Positions 47,549-55,279 of a DNA stretch of 57,056 nt are shown in pieces. This stretch comes from Chitinophagaceae bacterium UBA2791 (GTDB taxonomy: Bacteria > Bacteroidota > Bacteroidia > Chitinophagales > Chitinophagaceae), in contig DEHV01000061.1 in NCBI GenBank assembly GCA_002352105.1, forward strand, positions 41,103 through 98,158, in the 5' to 3' direction. Both the position numbers and the translations under genes were made by a program. The notes beneath the pieces are model-generated. The model had not been told where the DNA came from, did not search any database, and was given only the letters and a program-made list of their open reading frames with translations. Every line of letters starts with the position of its first letter. Position 1 is the stretch's first letter.

Positions 47549-48760
47549 CTACCTCATCGCCAGGATCGTTCTTTTACGCGTATCCTCATCGGCGTATTTA
47601 GTAAAATCACGGTAAGAAGAACCGAGAGGACCGCCAGTTGTAGTAGTACCGCTAATGATGTAGATAGCGGTAAAATCTGTGGCTTTTGCATAATTGGCTC
47701 CATAATAGGAATAGTCATAATTAAACTGAATCAATATTTCATTGATATATGTTCCTCCTTCGAAGTTCGGCAAAGCATACTCTGGCCGGCCGTTCCCGAG
47801 GCCGAAGGGAATTTTAAGCTGGTTGTCCTCCAGTATTACGCCGGACGAATCATAATGTACGGCGCTATAATGCGTTCCTTCAGGTTCTGTGTTGTACCCA
47901 AAATTAAACTGCACGCTATTTTCTACGCCAATGTTATCCTTTGAGAAATACTTTTTAAACTGGTCCAAATCGATCTTTGGCCCCAGATTAAAGGTCAACG
48001 TAAGCGTATCATCCAGATAAATGGTTTGTCCTGCTTCTTTAAGGGTCAGAGATGTGGCAACGTTCGACAAGACCGGCTGACCGATATACACTTCAAGGCT
48101 GTTAGACGGAAAATCGCCCACTTTCAAATAGATGCGGTGCAGCCCGGTATCCAGGTCGGCCGTGAATTTGGGAAGGTCCACGATAAGCTGCGTCTGGATG
48201 GTTTTTTCCTGGTCAATCGGCAGGTCAAATTCATAGCCGTCCCGAAGGCGCCTGGCAAAAGCTTTGACATTACCAACCCCTCCGCCGTTCAGGAAATACT
48301 CTCCGTTTATCTTCAACTGATCACTTGTAGCCCACTGCCAGGCGATAGGATTATCAAACGCAGCCAGTATCGGTATGGCCTCATTAACGATCGGCTTGAG
48401 CTTGTACTCCTTTTTTGTGCCGTCTTCCGCCGTTACCGTATACGCGGTAGTTTCAGAGAAAGCCACCGCTTCGCCCGAAGCGGGTGAAATGCTTGCCCCC
48501 GGGGACACGGCAATACTTGGTTTTATCGTTGCAGGGCGCTCTGCCTCGGCCGACCAATAGAGCTTGATTTCATTGCCGCTGATAACGGCATCGATGGAAT
48601 CCAGGTCGCCGTAGCCTGCAATGGAAAAATGTTCGATGGCGTCATAAGGACGCTTAAGCTTTTCATATTTTGTTTTGGTGCAGCAAAGGGTCGTCACGAT
48701 CATTAACAGGAAGATGGGTATCCTGGTCATGAAAAAATGCAATTGATTATTCATTGTCAT
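47549..48760 (-). CDS. DUF5018-like lipoprotein of the haem-uptake run
   Basis: A 403-residue lipoprotein with hydrophobic start and TTLCC near the N-terminus. The first domain (IEHFSIAGYGDLDSIDAVIS, then AVAFSETTAYTVTAEDGTKK) resembles the beta-sandwich of DUF5018 and related IPT-like surface proteins. IPT/TIG-like domains follow. Two starts are possible: 48760 or 48730 (MTRIPIFLLMIV), the latter giving a more ordinary lipoprotein signal. Likely surface exposed. Function is unknown beyond its place between HmuY and the truncated protein. Confidence 0.68.
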   Translation of the reverse strand: MTMNNQLHFFMTRIPIFLLMIVTTLCCTKTKYEKLKRPYDAIEHFSIAGYGDLDSIDAVISGNEIKLYWSAEAERPATIKPSIAVSPGASISPASGEAVAFSETTAYTVTAEDGTKKEYKLKPIVNEAIPILAAFDNPIAWQWATSDQLKINGEYFLNGGGVGNVKAFARRLRDGYEFDLPIDQEKTIQTQLIVDLPKFTADLDTGLHRIYLKVGDFPSNSLEVYIGQPVLSNVATSLTLKEAGQTIYLDDTLTLTFNLGPKIDLDQFKKYFSKDNIGVENSVQFNFGYNTEPEGTHYSAVHYDSSGVILEDNQLKIPFGLGNGRPEYALPNFEGGTYINEILIQFNYDYSYYGANYAKATDFTAIYIISGTTTTGGPLGSSYRDFTKYADEDTRKRTILAMR

Positions 48761-48778
48761 AAAAATATTTTTAAGGTT

Positions 48779-49624
48779 TTATTGTTTTTCCAATACCGTA
48801 AGCGCGATGCTGCTGGGCACGGCAATAATGCGTCCTTTCTCCCAGCCGGTTTCCTCAGCGAAATCTACGTAGAAGCCAATATTGGTATTTTCAACCTGCA
48901 TCCTTACTGTGCCGTCTTCCCGGTAGGTTGGGGTAGACTGATAAATAGTCGTATTGTTCAGGTACCGCCCCGTGGGTATATCGGGAAAGATGGCCGCGAT
49001 ATACGTACGATCCTGGCTCACAATTTTCATTTCTATTTCCTGGTTATACATGCTTTCGGGAAAACCCTCCGGGACTTCAAAAACGCTGGGATAAGGACGT
49101 GGGAATGCATCATCGGGCCTTATTTTCATATACATGCGGTCGGCCTGCAGATAAATAGTAGGAGTATTAGAGCCTACTGAAATGCCAAATCTCATCGTGT
49201 CTCCCGGCGTCCAGTGAACGGCGGAAGTAAGACGGATGGTTGCCCAGGGATCGTCTGCGTAGAACAGCTTCAGATCGGGCAAATCGGCGCTGCGGCCCTG
49301 GTGTTCCACGCGCACGCCATAAGTTCCTTTCAGCGCATAAGGCGATACATTTACCCTCAACGCGTATCCATTCGAGCCAGGCGTCATGGACACTGTTTCT
49401 ATAAAATCATCATATACCGTACCTGTAGCTTTGTCGGTGAGGAAGAATTTGGCGGTGGAATTAGAAGAATTAAAGTTTCCTGTAACAACCAGCGGCGAAT
49501 TCACCGCCTTAAGCAAAAAGGTTTCCCCCTCTTTCAATTGTTGTTCATAGGAAACCTGCAGATCGTCGCCATGGGGCAATACTTTTTGTACAAGAGTATA
49601 TGTGCGCCGGGAGCCTTCGGTCAA
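48779..49624 (-). pseudogene. 5'-truncated lipoprotein gene (Ig-like domains)
   Basis: The frame encodes 281 residues with no signal peptide; the open frame stops at TAA 49625-49627 on the minus strand. Its first plausible codon is TTG, and SRRTYTLVQK reads like the middle of a domain. Visible repeats have an Ig/IPT look (SPLVVTGNFNSSNSTAKFFL, LKGTYGVRVEHQGRSADLPD). The genes after it encode lipoproteins, so the intact protein presumably had a lipoprotein signal that is missing here. It abuts the headless TonB receptor. It is either broken in the genome or an assembly artefact. Confidence 0.65.
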
Positions 49625-50429
49625 TTACCTGGTAATCGGCGCAGAAGTATTGCAGCAAACCCTGGATCAAATGCAGCACAATGGCGAGATCAGCGAGATA
49701 CGCCATTACCTGCTGCAACAGATAGCCGGAAACCTGAAACCCGAGCGCTCATTGTCGCTGAACGCCGGTTTTGCCGGGAAGACTGCCAACCATTTCAAGT
49801 GGGAGCTCGGAGGTTTTTACCACGATCTGCAAAACCAGATCAACAGCATACAGATAGCAACGGGAACGGGCAACCGATTGATCTTTTCGTATCAGAATCT
49901 ACCCAGATCATTTAATGCCGGAATAGAGGGCTCGTTTTCCTGGACGCCGGTTGCGGCGCTGGAGATCAACGGCAGCTATCAATACCTGGCAGCGAAAGAC
50001 CGGAGCGTGAAAGACAATATTCTTGCCGGCGCCTACCCCTGGTATAAAGTGCGCAACAATGCCACTGGCGAAACGATCGATTCACGACCGTCTGATTATT
50101 GGGGACTGGAGAACCGTTCCCGGCACATGGCTAATCTTCGCTTGTTTTATCATTGGGCAAATGCCGGGATCAATTTTTCATTCCGGGTAAACTATCGGGG
50201 AAAATATCCTTTTGGAGATGCGAACAATAACAATTTCATCGATAGGTATGATACTTATGTGAACGGCTTTTTCCTGTTGAATGCCAGTATGGAAAAAAGA
50301 TTGTTCAAAGACCATCTAAGCATTCGCCTTACTGCCGACAATATACTGGATCATACCGACAGGCTCATCCCTGGCCAACCCGGAAGGATCATACTACTCG
50401 GCGCCAGTTACCGCTGGTTTAAAGACTAA
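49602..50429 (+). pseudogene. C-terminal fragment of a second TonB-dependent receptor
   Basis: 275 residues, starting at a GTG that is probably accidental. From PSVNYLVIGAE onward it is collinear with residues 514-786 of the intact receptor at 42966-45326, with many identities, for example GLENRSRHM, RGKYPFGDANNNN and QPGRIILLGASY. The plug, signal peptide and first two thirds of the barrel are missing. The breakpoint lies between 49602 and 49614, next to the 5' end of the truncated lipoprotein gene. Confidence 0.82.
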
Positions 50430-50639
50430 TAAACCATCCATTGGCAAGTAAGCTCCTTTGTATTTTTTGTTGGCTTTGTATGTCAGCAAAAATGCAAATG
50501 TGCTTGCTTTAGCGTTGGCTTTTGTTTATTCGGTTCCGTAATTCGGTTAGTCGGGAGGGGCGGCAACCCGATTTGTCTCCTTGCTTCTACAAACAACCTG
50601 GTTTGGGTTTCATCAGGTAACTCAAATCTGCCTTGCCTG

Positions 50640-50735
50640 TGCGCCGGTCAATAATCCGGCGAGGCCTTATGAATGGGAAAGGTAATCCCGACGGGCCCTT
50701 TGATGTTTTTGAGAAGCCGGCCAACCATTCAGTAC
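50640..50735 (+). pseudogene. Decayed fragment of an MFS transporter gene
   Basis: The sequence from aggccttatgaatggg to agccggccaaccatt matches the TetA-like MFS gene at 52713-52775 at roughly three of four bases with a one-base deletion. In translation GKVIPTGPLMFLRSRPTI corresponds to KKANPAGSLIFLRSHPTI. The remnant runs into the 3' end of the amidohydrolase gene. The rest of the gap 50430-50639 shows no gene; a weaker resemblance to the GRRPVILVSLLG region of the same transporter near 50554 is possible. Confidence 0.6.
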
Positions 50736-51916
50736 GCCGCTTTCGCGCCCAGCCAGGCCATCATGCTGATGCCTTTTTCAATGGCCGATTCATCTATGTT
50801 AAAGGTGGGCGTATGCACGCCCGAAGTAATTCCTTTTGCTGCATTGGCCACGCCTAAGCGATAAAAACATCCGGGTATGACCTGTGAATAGTATCCAAAA
50901 TCTTCCGCGCCCATCCTCATCTCTGTCGTTTCTATATTATCGGGGCCTTCCAACTCCCTGGCGAGCTGCCAGGCAATATCATGCAGCTTCTCATTATTGT
51001 AAACGGCGGGATAACCCACGTCAATACGCACGTCAACGGCTGCGCCCATCGCTTCGCCTGTGGACGCTGCTATTTTTTTTATAAGTTCATGCGCTTTAAA
51101 TCTCCATTCCTCATCCAGCGCGCGAAACGTGCCCATCATCTTTACTTCACTGGGAATGACATTGGTCGTATGCCCTCCCTGTATGGAACAGATGGATAAA
51201 ACGGAAGGCGTAAACGGATCATTGTTCCTGCTGATCACCTGCTGAAGCGCCACCACGATCTGGGAGGCGACCAGTACGGTGTCTGCTGTAAGATGGGGAG
51301 TAGCCGCATGCCCCCCTTTTCCGGTTACGGTAAAATACAGCTCGTCCGCGCTGGCCATCACCTTGCCTGCGCGGAAACTCAGCTTACCCGCTTCCAGCCC
51401 GGTATGCACATGCAGTCCGAATATCGCGGAAGGCGCCGGATCCTTCAATACGCCTTCTTTGATCAGCAAGCTGGCGCCGCCGGGATTGCGCTCTTCGCCA
51501 GGCTGAAAGATCAGCTTGACAGAACCTTCCCAGGACGATCTTAATTCATGCAATATCCTGGCCGCTCCCAAAAGACAGGCAGTATGCACATCATGCCCGC
51601 AGGCGTGCATGACGCCCTTATGCTTCGAGCGATAGGGAATATCATTGGCTTCCTCGATGGGAAGCGCGTCAATATCCGCCCGAAGGGCGACCACTCTTTT
51701 CCCGGGATCCCTTCCTTCGATCAGACCGATCACGCCGGTCTCAGCCATGATCTTAAAGGGAATGCCCAATTGCTTTAACTGGCTTTGAATATAGGCTGAG
51801 GTCTGGAATTCCTGGTAGCTTAACTCAGGATGCGCATGAAGATGCCGGCGAATATTGATGAGATCGGGAGCGTAGGCCTTAGCCAGCTCCAAAATCCTTT
51901 CCTTAAGAGTAGACAT
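50729..51916 (-). CDS. M20 family amidohydrolase (hippurate/IAA-amino-acid hydrolase type)
   Basis: A 395-residue dinuclear metal-dependent hydrolase that removes acyl groups from amino acids or peptides. Active-site pieces are RRHLHAHPELSYQE, ALRADIDALPIEE, MHACGHDVHTA with Cys106 and His108, FQPGEERNPGGAS with Glu141-142, GLHVHTG, and the C-terminal SGVHTPTFN. The dimerisation lid is the middle third. The 3' end overlaps the decayed MFS fragment by a few bases. A complete promoter (TTTG-N20-TAnnTTTG) stands four bases from its ATG. Substrate is not determined. Confidence 0.93.
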   Translation of the reverse strand: MSTLKERILELAKAYAPDLINIRRHLHAHPELSYQEFQTSAYIQSQLKQLGIPFKIMAETGVIGLIEGRDPGKRVVALRADIDALPIEEANDIPYRSKHKGVMHACGHDVHTACLLGAARILHELRSSWEGSVKLIFQPGEERNPGGASLLIKEGVLKDPAPSAIFGLHVHTGLEAGKLSFRAGKVMASADELYFTVTGKGGHAATPHLTADTVLVASQIVVALQQVISRNNDPFTPSVLSICSIQGGHTTNVIPSEVKMMGTFRALDEEWRFKAHELIKKIAASTGEAMGAAVDVRIDVGYPAVYNNEKLHDIAWQLARELEGPDNIETTEMRMGAEDFGYYSQVIPGCFYRLGVANAAKGITSGVHTPTFNIDESAIEKGISMMAWLGAKAAY

Positions 51917-51920
51917 TGAC

Positions 51921-51952
51921 CAAAATTACCAAGTTTACTTAACCGCGCCAAA
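51921..51952 (-). promoter_or_regulatory. Full Bacteroidota-type promoter of the amidohydrolase gene
   Basis: On the minus strand TTTG (51952-51949), a 20-base spacer and TAATTTTG (51928-51921) match the -33/-7 consensus exactly. Only four bases separate the -7 box from the ATG, so transcription would start at or inside the start codon. Confidence 0.65.
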
Positions 51953-52125
51953 CCCGGCAAACATAGAGGCGAATTTTATAGCGCGCAAAATCCCCCGAAT
52001 GTTATCCGAAGGCGCCGGCAACGGAATGGCGATTTGTTCATACGCTGTTCAGGATAGCTCAATTTTTCGCAAACCTATCCGTATTCGGTCCACTCTTTGC
52101 ATCTTTGCACCCTTATACTCACCGG

Positions 52126-53349
52126 ATGAGAGCTACAAAAGGCGCGGCGATCGGCTTTATATTTATTACGCTTACTATTGACGTGATCGGCTGGGGGTTG
52201 ATCATTCCTGTCATGCCGGAGTTGTTGGTGGAATTGAAACATATTCCCTTGAACGAAACCAGCAAGTATGGCGGATACCTGGTATCTGCATTTGCGGCGA
52301 TGCAGTTTTTATTTGCGCCGCTTATGGGAAACCTGAGCGACCGGTTCGGAAGGAGACCGGTCATACTCGTATCGTTGCTGGGCTTTTGCGTGGACTATAT
52401 CATACTGGCCCTGGCGCATAACTATGAGCTGCTTTTTGTCGGGCGCGTGCTGGCCGGCATCACCGGCGCCAGCTTTACGGCTGCCAGCGCCTATATTGCG
52501 GATATCAGCGACGATGAGAACCGCGCCAAGAACTTCGGACTGATCGGCGCCGCATTTGGACTTGGTTTTGTGCTGGGCCCCGCATTGGGCGGCTTGCTTG
52601 CCAGCTGGGGATTGAGAGCGCCGTTTTATGCCGCGGCCATTCTTTGCTTTTTAAATTTTCTCTATGGTTATTTTGTTTTGCCGGAATCATTAAAGCAGGA
52701 GCACAGGCGGCCCTTTGAATGGAAAAAGGCAAACCCGGCGGGTTCTTTGATCTTTTTAAGAAGCCATCCAACCATAGCGGGACTGGTGATCGCCTTTGTT
52801 TGTATTTACCTTGCGGCCCATGCGGTGCAAAGCAACTGGAACTATTTTACCATGTATGTTTTTAACTGGACCGAAAAGCAAGTGGGTTTTTCCCTGGCGA
52901 TAGTGGGCGTTTTGGTCGGCGCCGTGCAGGGCGGCCTTATCCGTTTTGTGAACCCGAGATTGGGCGATGAAAAAAGCGCTTATGCGGGTTTATTGCTGTA
53001 TGCCATAGGACTGACCCTGTTTGCCTTTGCTACAGAAAGCTGGATGATGTATGTCTTCCTTCTGCCCTATTGCCTGGGAGGCATTGCCGGCCCTGCATTA
53101 CAATCCATCATTACCAAACAGGTTCCTAAAAACGAGCAGGGGCTGCTGCAGGGCAGCCTTACCAGCTTAATGAGTCTTACCTCCATTTTCGGTCCGCTGA
53201 TCATGACAAGGCTTTTTTATTATGCTACCCTCCAGGATTCCCGGATCCATTTTCCCGGCGCCCCTTTTTTATTGGGCGCCCTGCTCATGTTAACAGGCAT
53301 TTTTCTTTCGTGGAGGGTTTTAAGTAAAAATCGAAAAGCCGATCTATAG
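52126..53349 (+). CDS. MFS transporter, TetA/TCR-like
   Basis: A 407-residue inner-membrane drug:proton antiporter-like protein with twelve helices. The MFS motif A region is LMGNLSDRFGRRPVILVSLLG. Motif C-like stretch is GLIGAAFGLGFVLGPALGGLL. TM1 is FIFITLTIDVIGWGLIIPVM. The closest class known to me is the tetracycline-resistance group, but actual substrate is unknown. An in-frame TTG at 52105 is disfavoured. Next to it lie a decayed fragment of a related gene (50640) and a gap of 257 bases without features. Confidence 0.88.
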   Translation: MRATKGAAIGFIFITLTIDVIGWGLIIPVMPELLVELKHIPLNETSKYGGYLVSAFAAMQFLFAPLMGNLSDRFGRRPVILVSLLGFCVDYIILALAHNYELLFVGRVLAGITGASFTAASAYIADISDDENRAKNFGLIGAAFGLGFVLGPALGGLLASWGLRAPFYAAAILCFLNFLYGYFVLPESLKQEHRRPFEWKKANPAGSLIFLRSHPTIAGLVIAFVCIYLAAHAVQSNWNYFTMYVFNWTEKQVGFSLAIVGVLVGAVQGGLIRFVNPRLGDEKSAYAGLLLYAIGLTLFAFATESWMMYVFLLPYCLGGIAGPALQSIITKQVPKNEQGLLQGSLTSLMSLTSIFGPLIMTRLFYYATLQDSRIHFPGAPFLLGALLMLTGIFLSWRVLSKNRKADL

Positions 53350-53606
53350 CGTCGTAATTACAGGGAGCCCCGAAGGCCTTTAGTATTTCCTGAGATCTTT
53401 ATAAACCAAATCCCGAACAATTCGCGATTCATGATATTTGGTATGCTGAGCCCGCTTATGCGCATGCCACATCTGTCAACGAAAGATCCTGTCTTCGGTT
53501 CTTGATGACCGTAGCGCTAAACGGGAGCCATAGGACCTCGGCAAACGTTATATTCCGGGCGGAAATAAGAATCCAGCGTATCAATACCGATCGATCCGGC
53601 GATAGA
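53350..53606. other. Gene-free gap after the TetA-like transporter
   Basis: 257 bases of tail-to-tail intergenic sequence between the MFS and DUF3467 genes. I see no credible ORF, no strong hairpin with T tract and no recognisable repeat. Confidence 0.5.
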
Positions 53607-53921
53607 TCAGGCCTGCGCGGTGGGTCCGCCGAAATTCAGCGGAAGCTGCACCTCTTCAAGATCCTGGATCTTCCCGTTCAGCGACTCAAAACGGGCCACA
53701 TATTCAGTGAGCGTTTTCATAAAACGCTTGGCATGCTGAGGCGTCAGAATGATCCTTGACTTCACTTTGCTTTTGGGCGTGCCCGGCATTACATTTACAA
53801 AATCCAGCACAAATTCCGCATGGGAATGGGTAATGATGGCCAGGTTTGAATATACGCCCTCCGCTATTTCCTCGGAGATCTCGATATTCAATTGATTGGG
53901 ATGTTGTTTTTCTTCGCTCAT
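53607..53921 (-). CDS. DUF3467 family protein
   Basis: A 104-residue cytosolic protein of unknown function. Conserved stretch: NIEISEEIAEGVYSNLAIIT, HSHAEFVLDFVNVMPGTPKS, RIILTPQHAKRFMKTLTEYV. The frame is open to 54125, but the extra 68 residues run through the hairpin repeat and the radC end. ATG 53921 gives the family's normal MSEEKQ start and has a -7 box six bases upstream. The gene is therefore probably transcribed from the repeat's edge. Confidence 0.88.
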   Translation of the reverse strand: MSEEKQHPNQLNIEISEEIAEGVYSNLAIITHSHAEFVLDFVNVMPGTPKSKVKSRIILTPQHAKRFMKTLTEYVARFESLNGKIQDLEEVQLPLNFGGPTAQA

Positions 53922-53927
53922 AGCGGA

Positions 53928-53935
53928 CAAACGTA
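53928..53935 (-). promoter_or_regulatory. -7 promoter box of the DUF3467 gene at the edge of repeat copy 2
   Basis: TACGTTTG on the minus strand, identical to the box at the edge of copy 1. It lies six bases before ATG 53921. Confidence 0.55.
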
Positions 53936-54030
53936 CATGAAATTTTTCATTCATAAAATACACAAAGGATGAATGAAAAATTTCATGGGAGTTCCTCTTG
54001 GCTAAAAAACAATAATAAATATTCAAGAGA
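53928..54030 (+). repeat. Dispersed hairpin repeat, copy 2
   Basis: 103 bases matching 2121-2020 (minus strand). The perfect 19-bp inverted repeat has arms 53936-53954 (catgaaatttttcattcat) and 53969-53987 and a 14-base loop. Outward from the hairpin on one side is the -7 box; on the other is atgggagttcctcttggcta, identical in both copies. The plus strand encodes MNEKFHGSSSWLKNNNK and, in another frame, the tiny ORF MGVPLG-stop. It sits between the radC stop and the DUF3467 start. Confidence 0.9.
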
Positions 54031-54106
54031 GATCTACGAATAATCATTTCATGCGGGCAAGCCCGGTTAAATCCAGGAATCCCGCCCCGGCCAATAGCCG
54101 CGCCGG

Positions 54107-54829
54107 TCAGGGATCTATTTTGCAACGTTCCCTGATCAACCCATTGTCGGCGAAACTGAAATACCCTTCTTCGCTGACGATGATATGATCGAGCACGCGG
54201 ATATCGAAATAACCGGCCGCCCTGCAGATCTTTCCGGTGAGTTCCTCATCGGCCCGGCTGGGACTGAGGTTGCCCGAAGGATGGTTATGAAACAGGATAA
54301 TAGAAACAGCATCCTCTTCCAGCGCCTTCTTTAAAACAACCCTGGGGTCGGCTACCGTTCCGGTAATGCCTCCCTCGCTGATAATTTCATAATGGTTTAT
54401 CCGGTTGGCCCTGTTCAGAAAGACCACGCCAAACACCTCCCGTTGGTAATCGCCGAGCCAGGATCGAAGGTAGGAGGCAATATCCGCGCTAACCTTTACC
54501 ACCGGTTTGCCTGACGACAAAACGCCCATCCCCTCCCTTCGCCGGCCCAACTCCAATGCAGCGGATATGGCAATGGCCTTGGCCTGACCGATCCCCTTCA
54601 CTTTCATCAATTCCCGGACCGAAAGCTTTCCCAGGGCGCCGAGATCGTTTTTCGCGAGGCCCAGTATCTCCCTGGCCAGGTCCAGAGCCGACTTTTTTTT
54701 AATGCCATTTTGGATCAGGATGGCCAACAGCTCGGAATTACTTAGGTTTTCCGCACCTTTTAAGCGTAGTTTTTCGCGAGGCCTATCGTCTTTTGCCCAT
54801 TCCTTAATAGGGTAAATCTGCTCTTGCAT
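54107..54829 (-). CDS. radC: DNA repair protein RadC (JAB domain)
   Basis: 240 residues. N-terminal helix-hairpin-helix-like part (LSVRELMKVKGIGQAKAIAI) and C-terminal JAB/MPN metalloprotease-like domain with the metal motif HNHPSGNLSPSRAD (His181, His183, Asp194). The name is historical; a direct repair role is not proven for the family. The normal N-terminal block DRPREKLRLKGAENLSNSEL is present. Upstream of DUF3467 on the same strand with the hairpin repeat between. Confidence 0.94.
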   Translation of the reverse strand: MQEQIYPIKEWAKDDRPREKLRLKGAENLSNSELLAILIQNGIKKKSALDLAREILGLAKNDLGALGKLSVRELMKVKGIGQAKAIAISAALELGRRREGMGVLSSGKPVVKVSADIASYLRSWLGDYQREVFGVVFLNRANRINHYEIISEGGITGTVADPRVVLKKALEEDAVSIILFHNHPSGNLSPSRADEELTGKICRAAGYFDIRVLDHIIVSEEGYFSFADNGLIRERCKIDP

Positions 54830-54937
54830 AGGCCAATATTAGATTATATTTTTATGGTGTCGAAGTAATAAATAACGCCTTGTTACCGTTATTTACACTA
54901 CTTGAATCCAAATCGTAAAACCTAATAAATCTGATCT

Positions 54938-55156
54938 ATGAAACGCAAAACTACCTTTTCGGCCATCGGCGGTTACCAGCCCTTTCTTTTCTGCATTGGC
55001 ATGTATTTCGTCGCCCTGTTTTTCTCCATCTTTATCTGCTCGGCGATCTTTTACGCGGTAAACCCCAAGAACACGGTGGTGAAAACTGAAAAATCTGCTG
55101 ATAAAACGGCTATGATAGGCGCTGGACAACAGGTGCTGATGACCGTCGCCCGATAA
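54938..55156 (+). CDS. Small single-pass membrane protein
   Basis: 72 residues, not recognised. A positively charged start (MKRKTTFSAIGGYQP) is followed by one long hydrophobic helix at about 16-41 (FLFCIGMYFVALFFSIFICS) and a polar tail with several Lys. A strong Rho-independent terminator 27 bases after the stop supports it as a real, separately transcribed gene. The antisense frame 54893-55285 is less credible. Confidence 0.62.
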   Translation: MKRKTTFSAIGGYQPFLFCIGMYFVALFFSIFICSAIFYAVNPKNTVVKTEKSADKTAMIGAGQQVLMTVAR

Positions 55157-55183
55157 TCGACACGCTATAATTATTGATATAGT

Positions 55184-55223
55184 TTTCAACCGGGACAACC
55201 GCTCCCGGTTGAAATTTTTTTTT
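55184..55223 (+). terminator. Rho-independent terminator of the small membrane protein gene
   Basis: Perfect 12-bp stem tttcaaccggga (55184-55195) and tcccggttgaaa (55203-55214), seven-base loop, followed by nine T residues. Confidence 0.93.
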
Positions 55224-55254
55224 GTCCGCTCCCGCCAAATCGCTGGCTTAGCTT

Positions 55255-55262
55255 TATCTTCG
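55255..55262 (+). promoter_or_regulatory. -7 promoter box of prs
   Basis: TATCTTCG, one base off TAnnTTTG, 17 bases before ATG 55280 and downstream of a strong terminator. Confidence 0.4.
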
Positions 55263-55279
55263 CCTCTCATTTTAAGGCT

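Noticed and set aside
53922..54125. N-terminal 68-residue extension of DUF3467
   Set aside because: It runs through the repeat and the radC end, and the family starts at MSEEKQ, directly after a promoter box.
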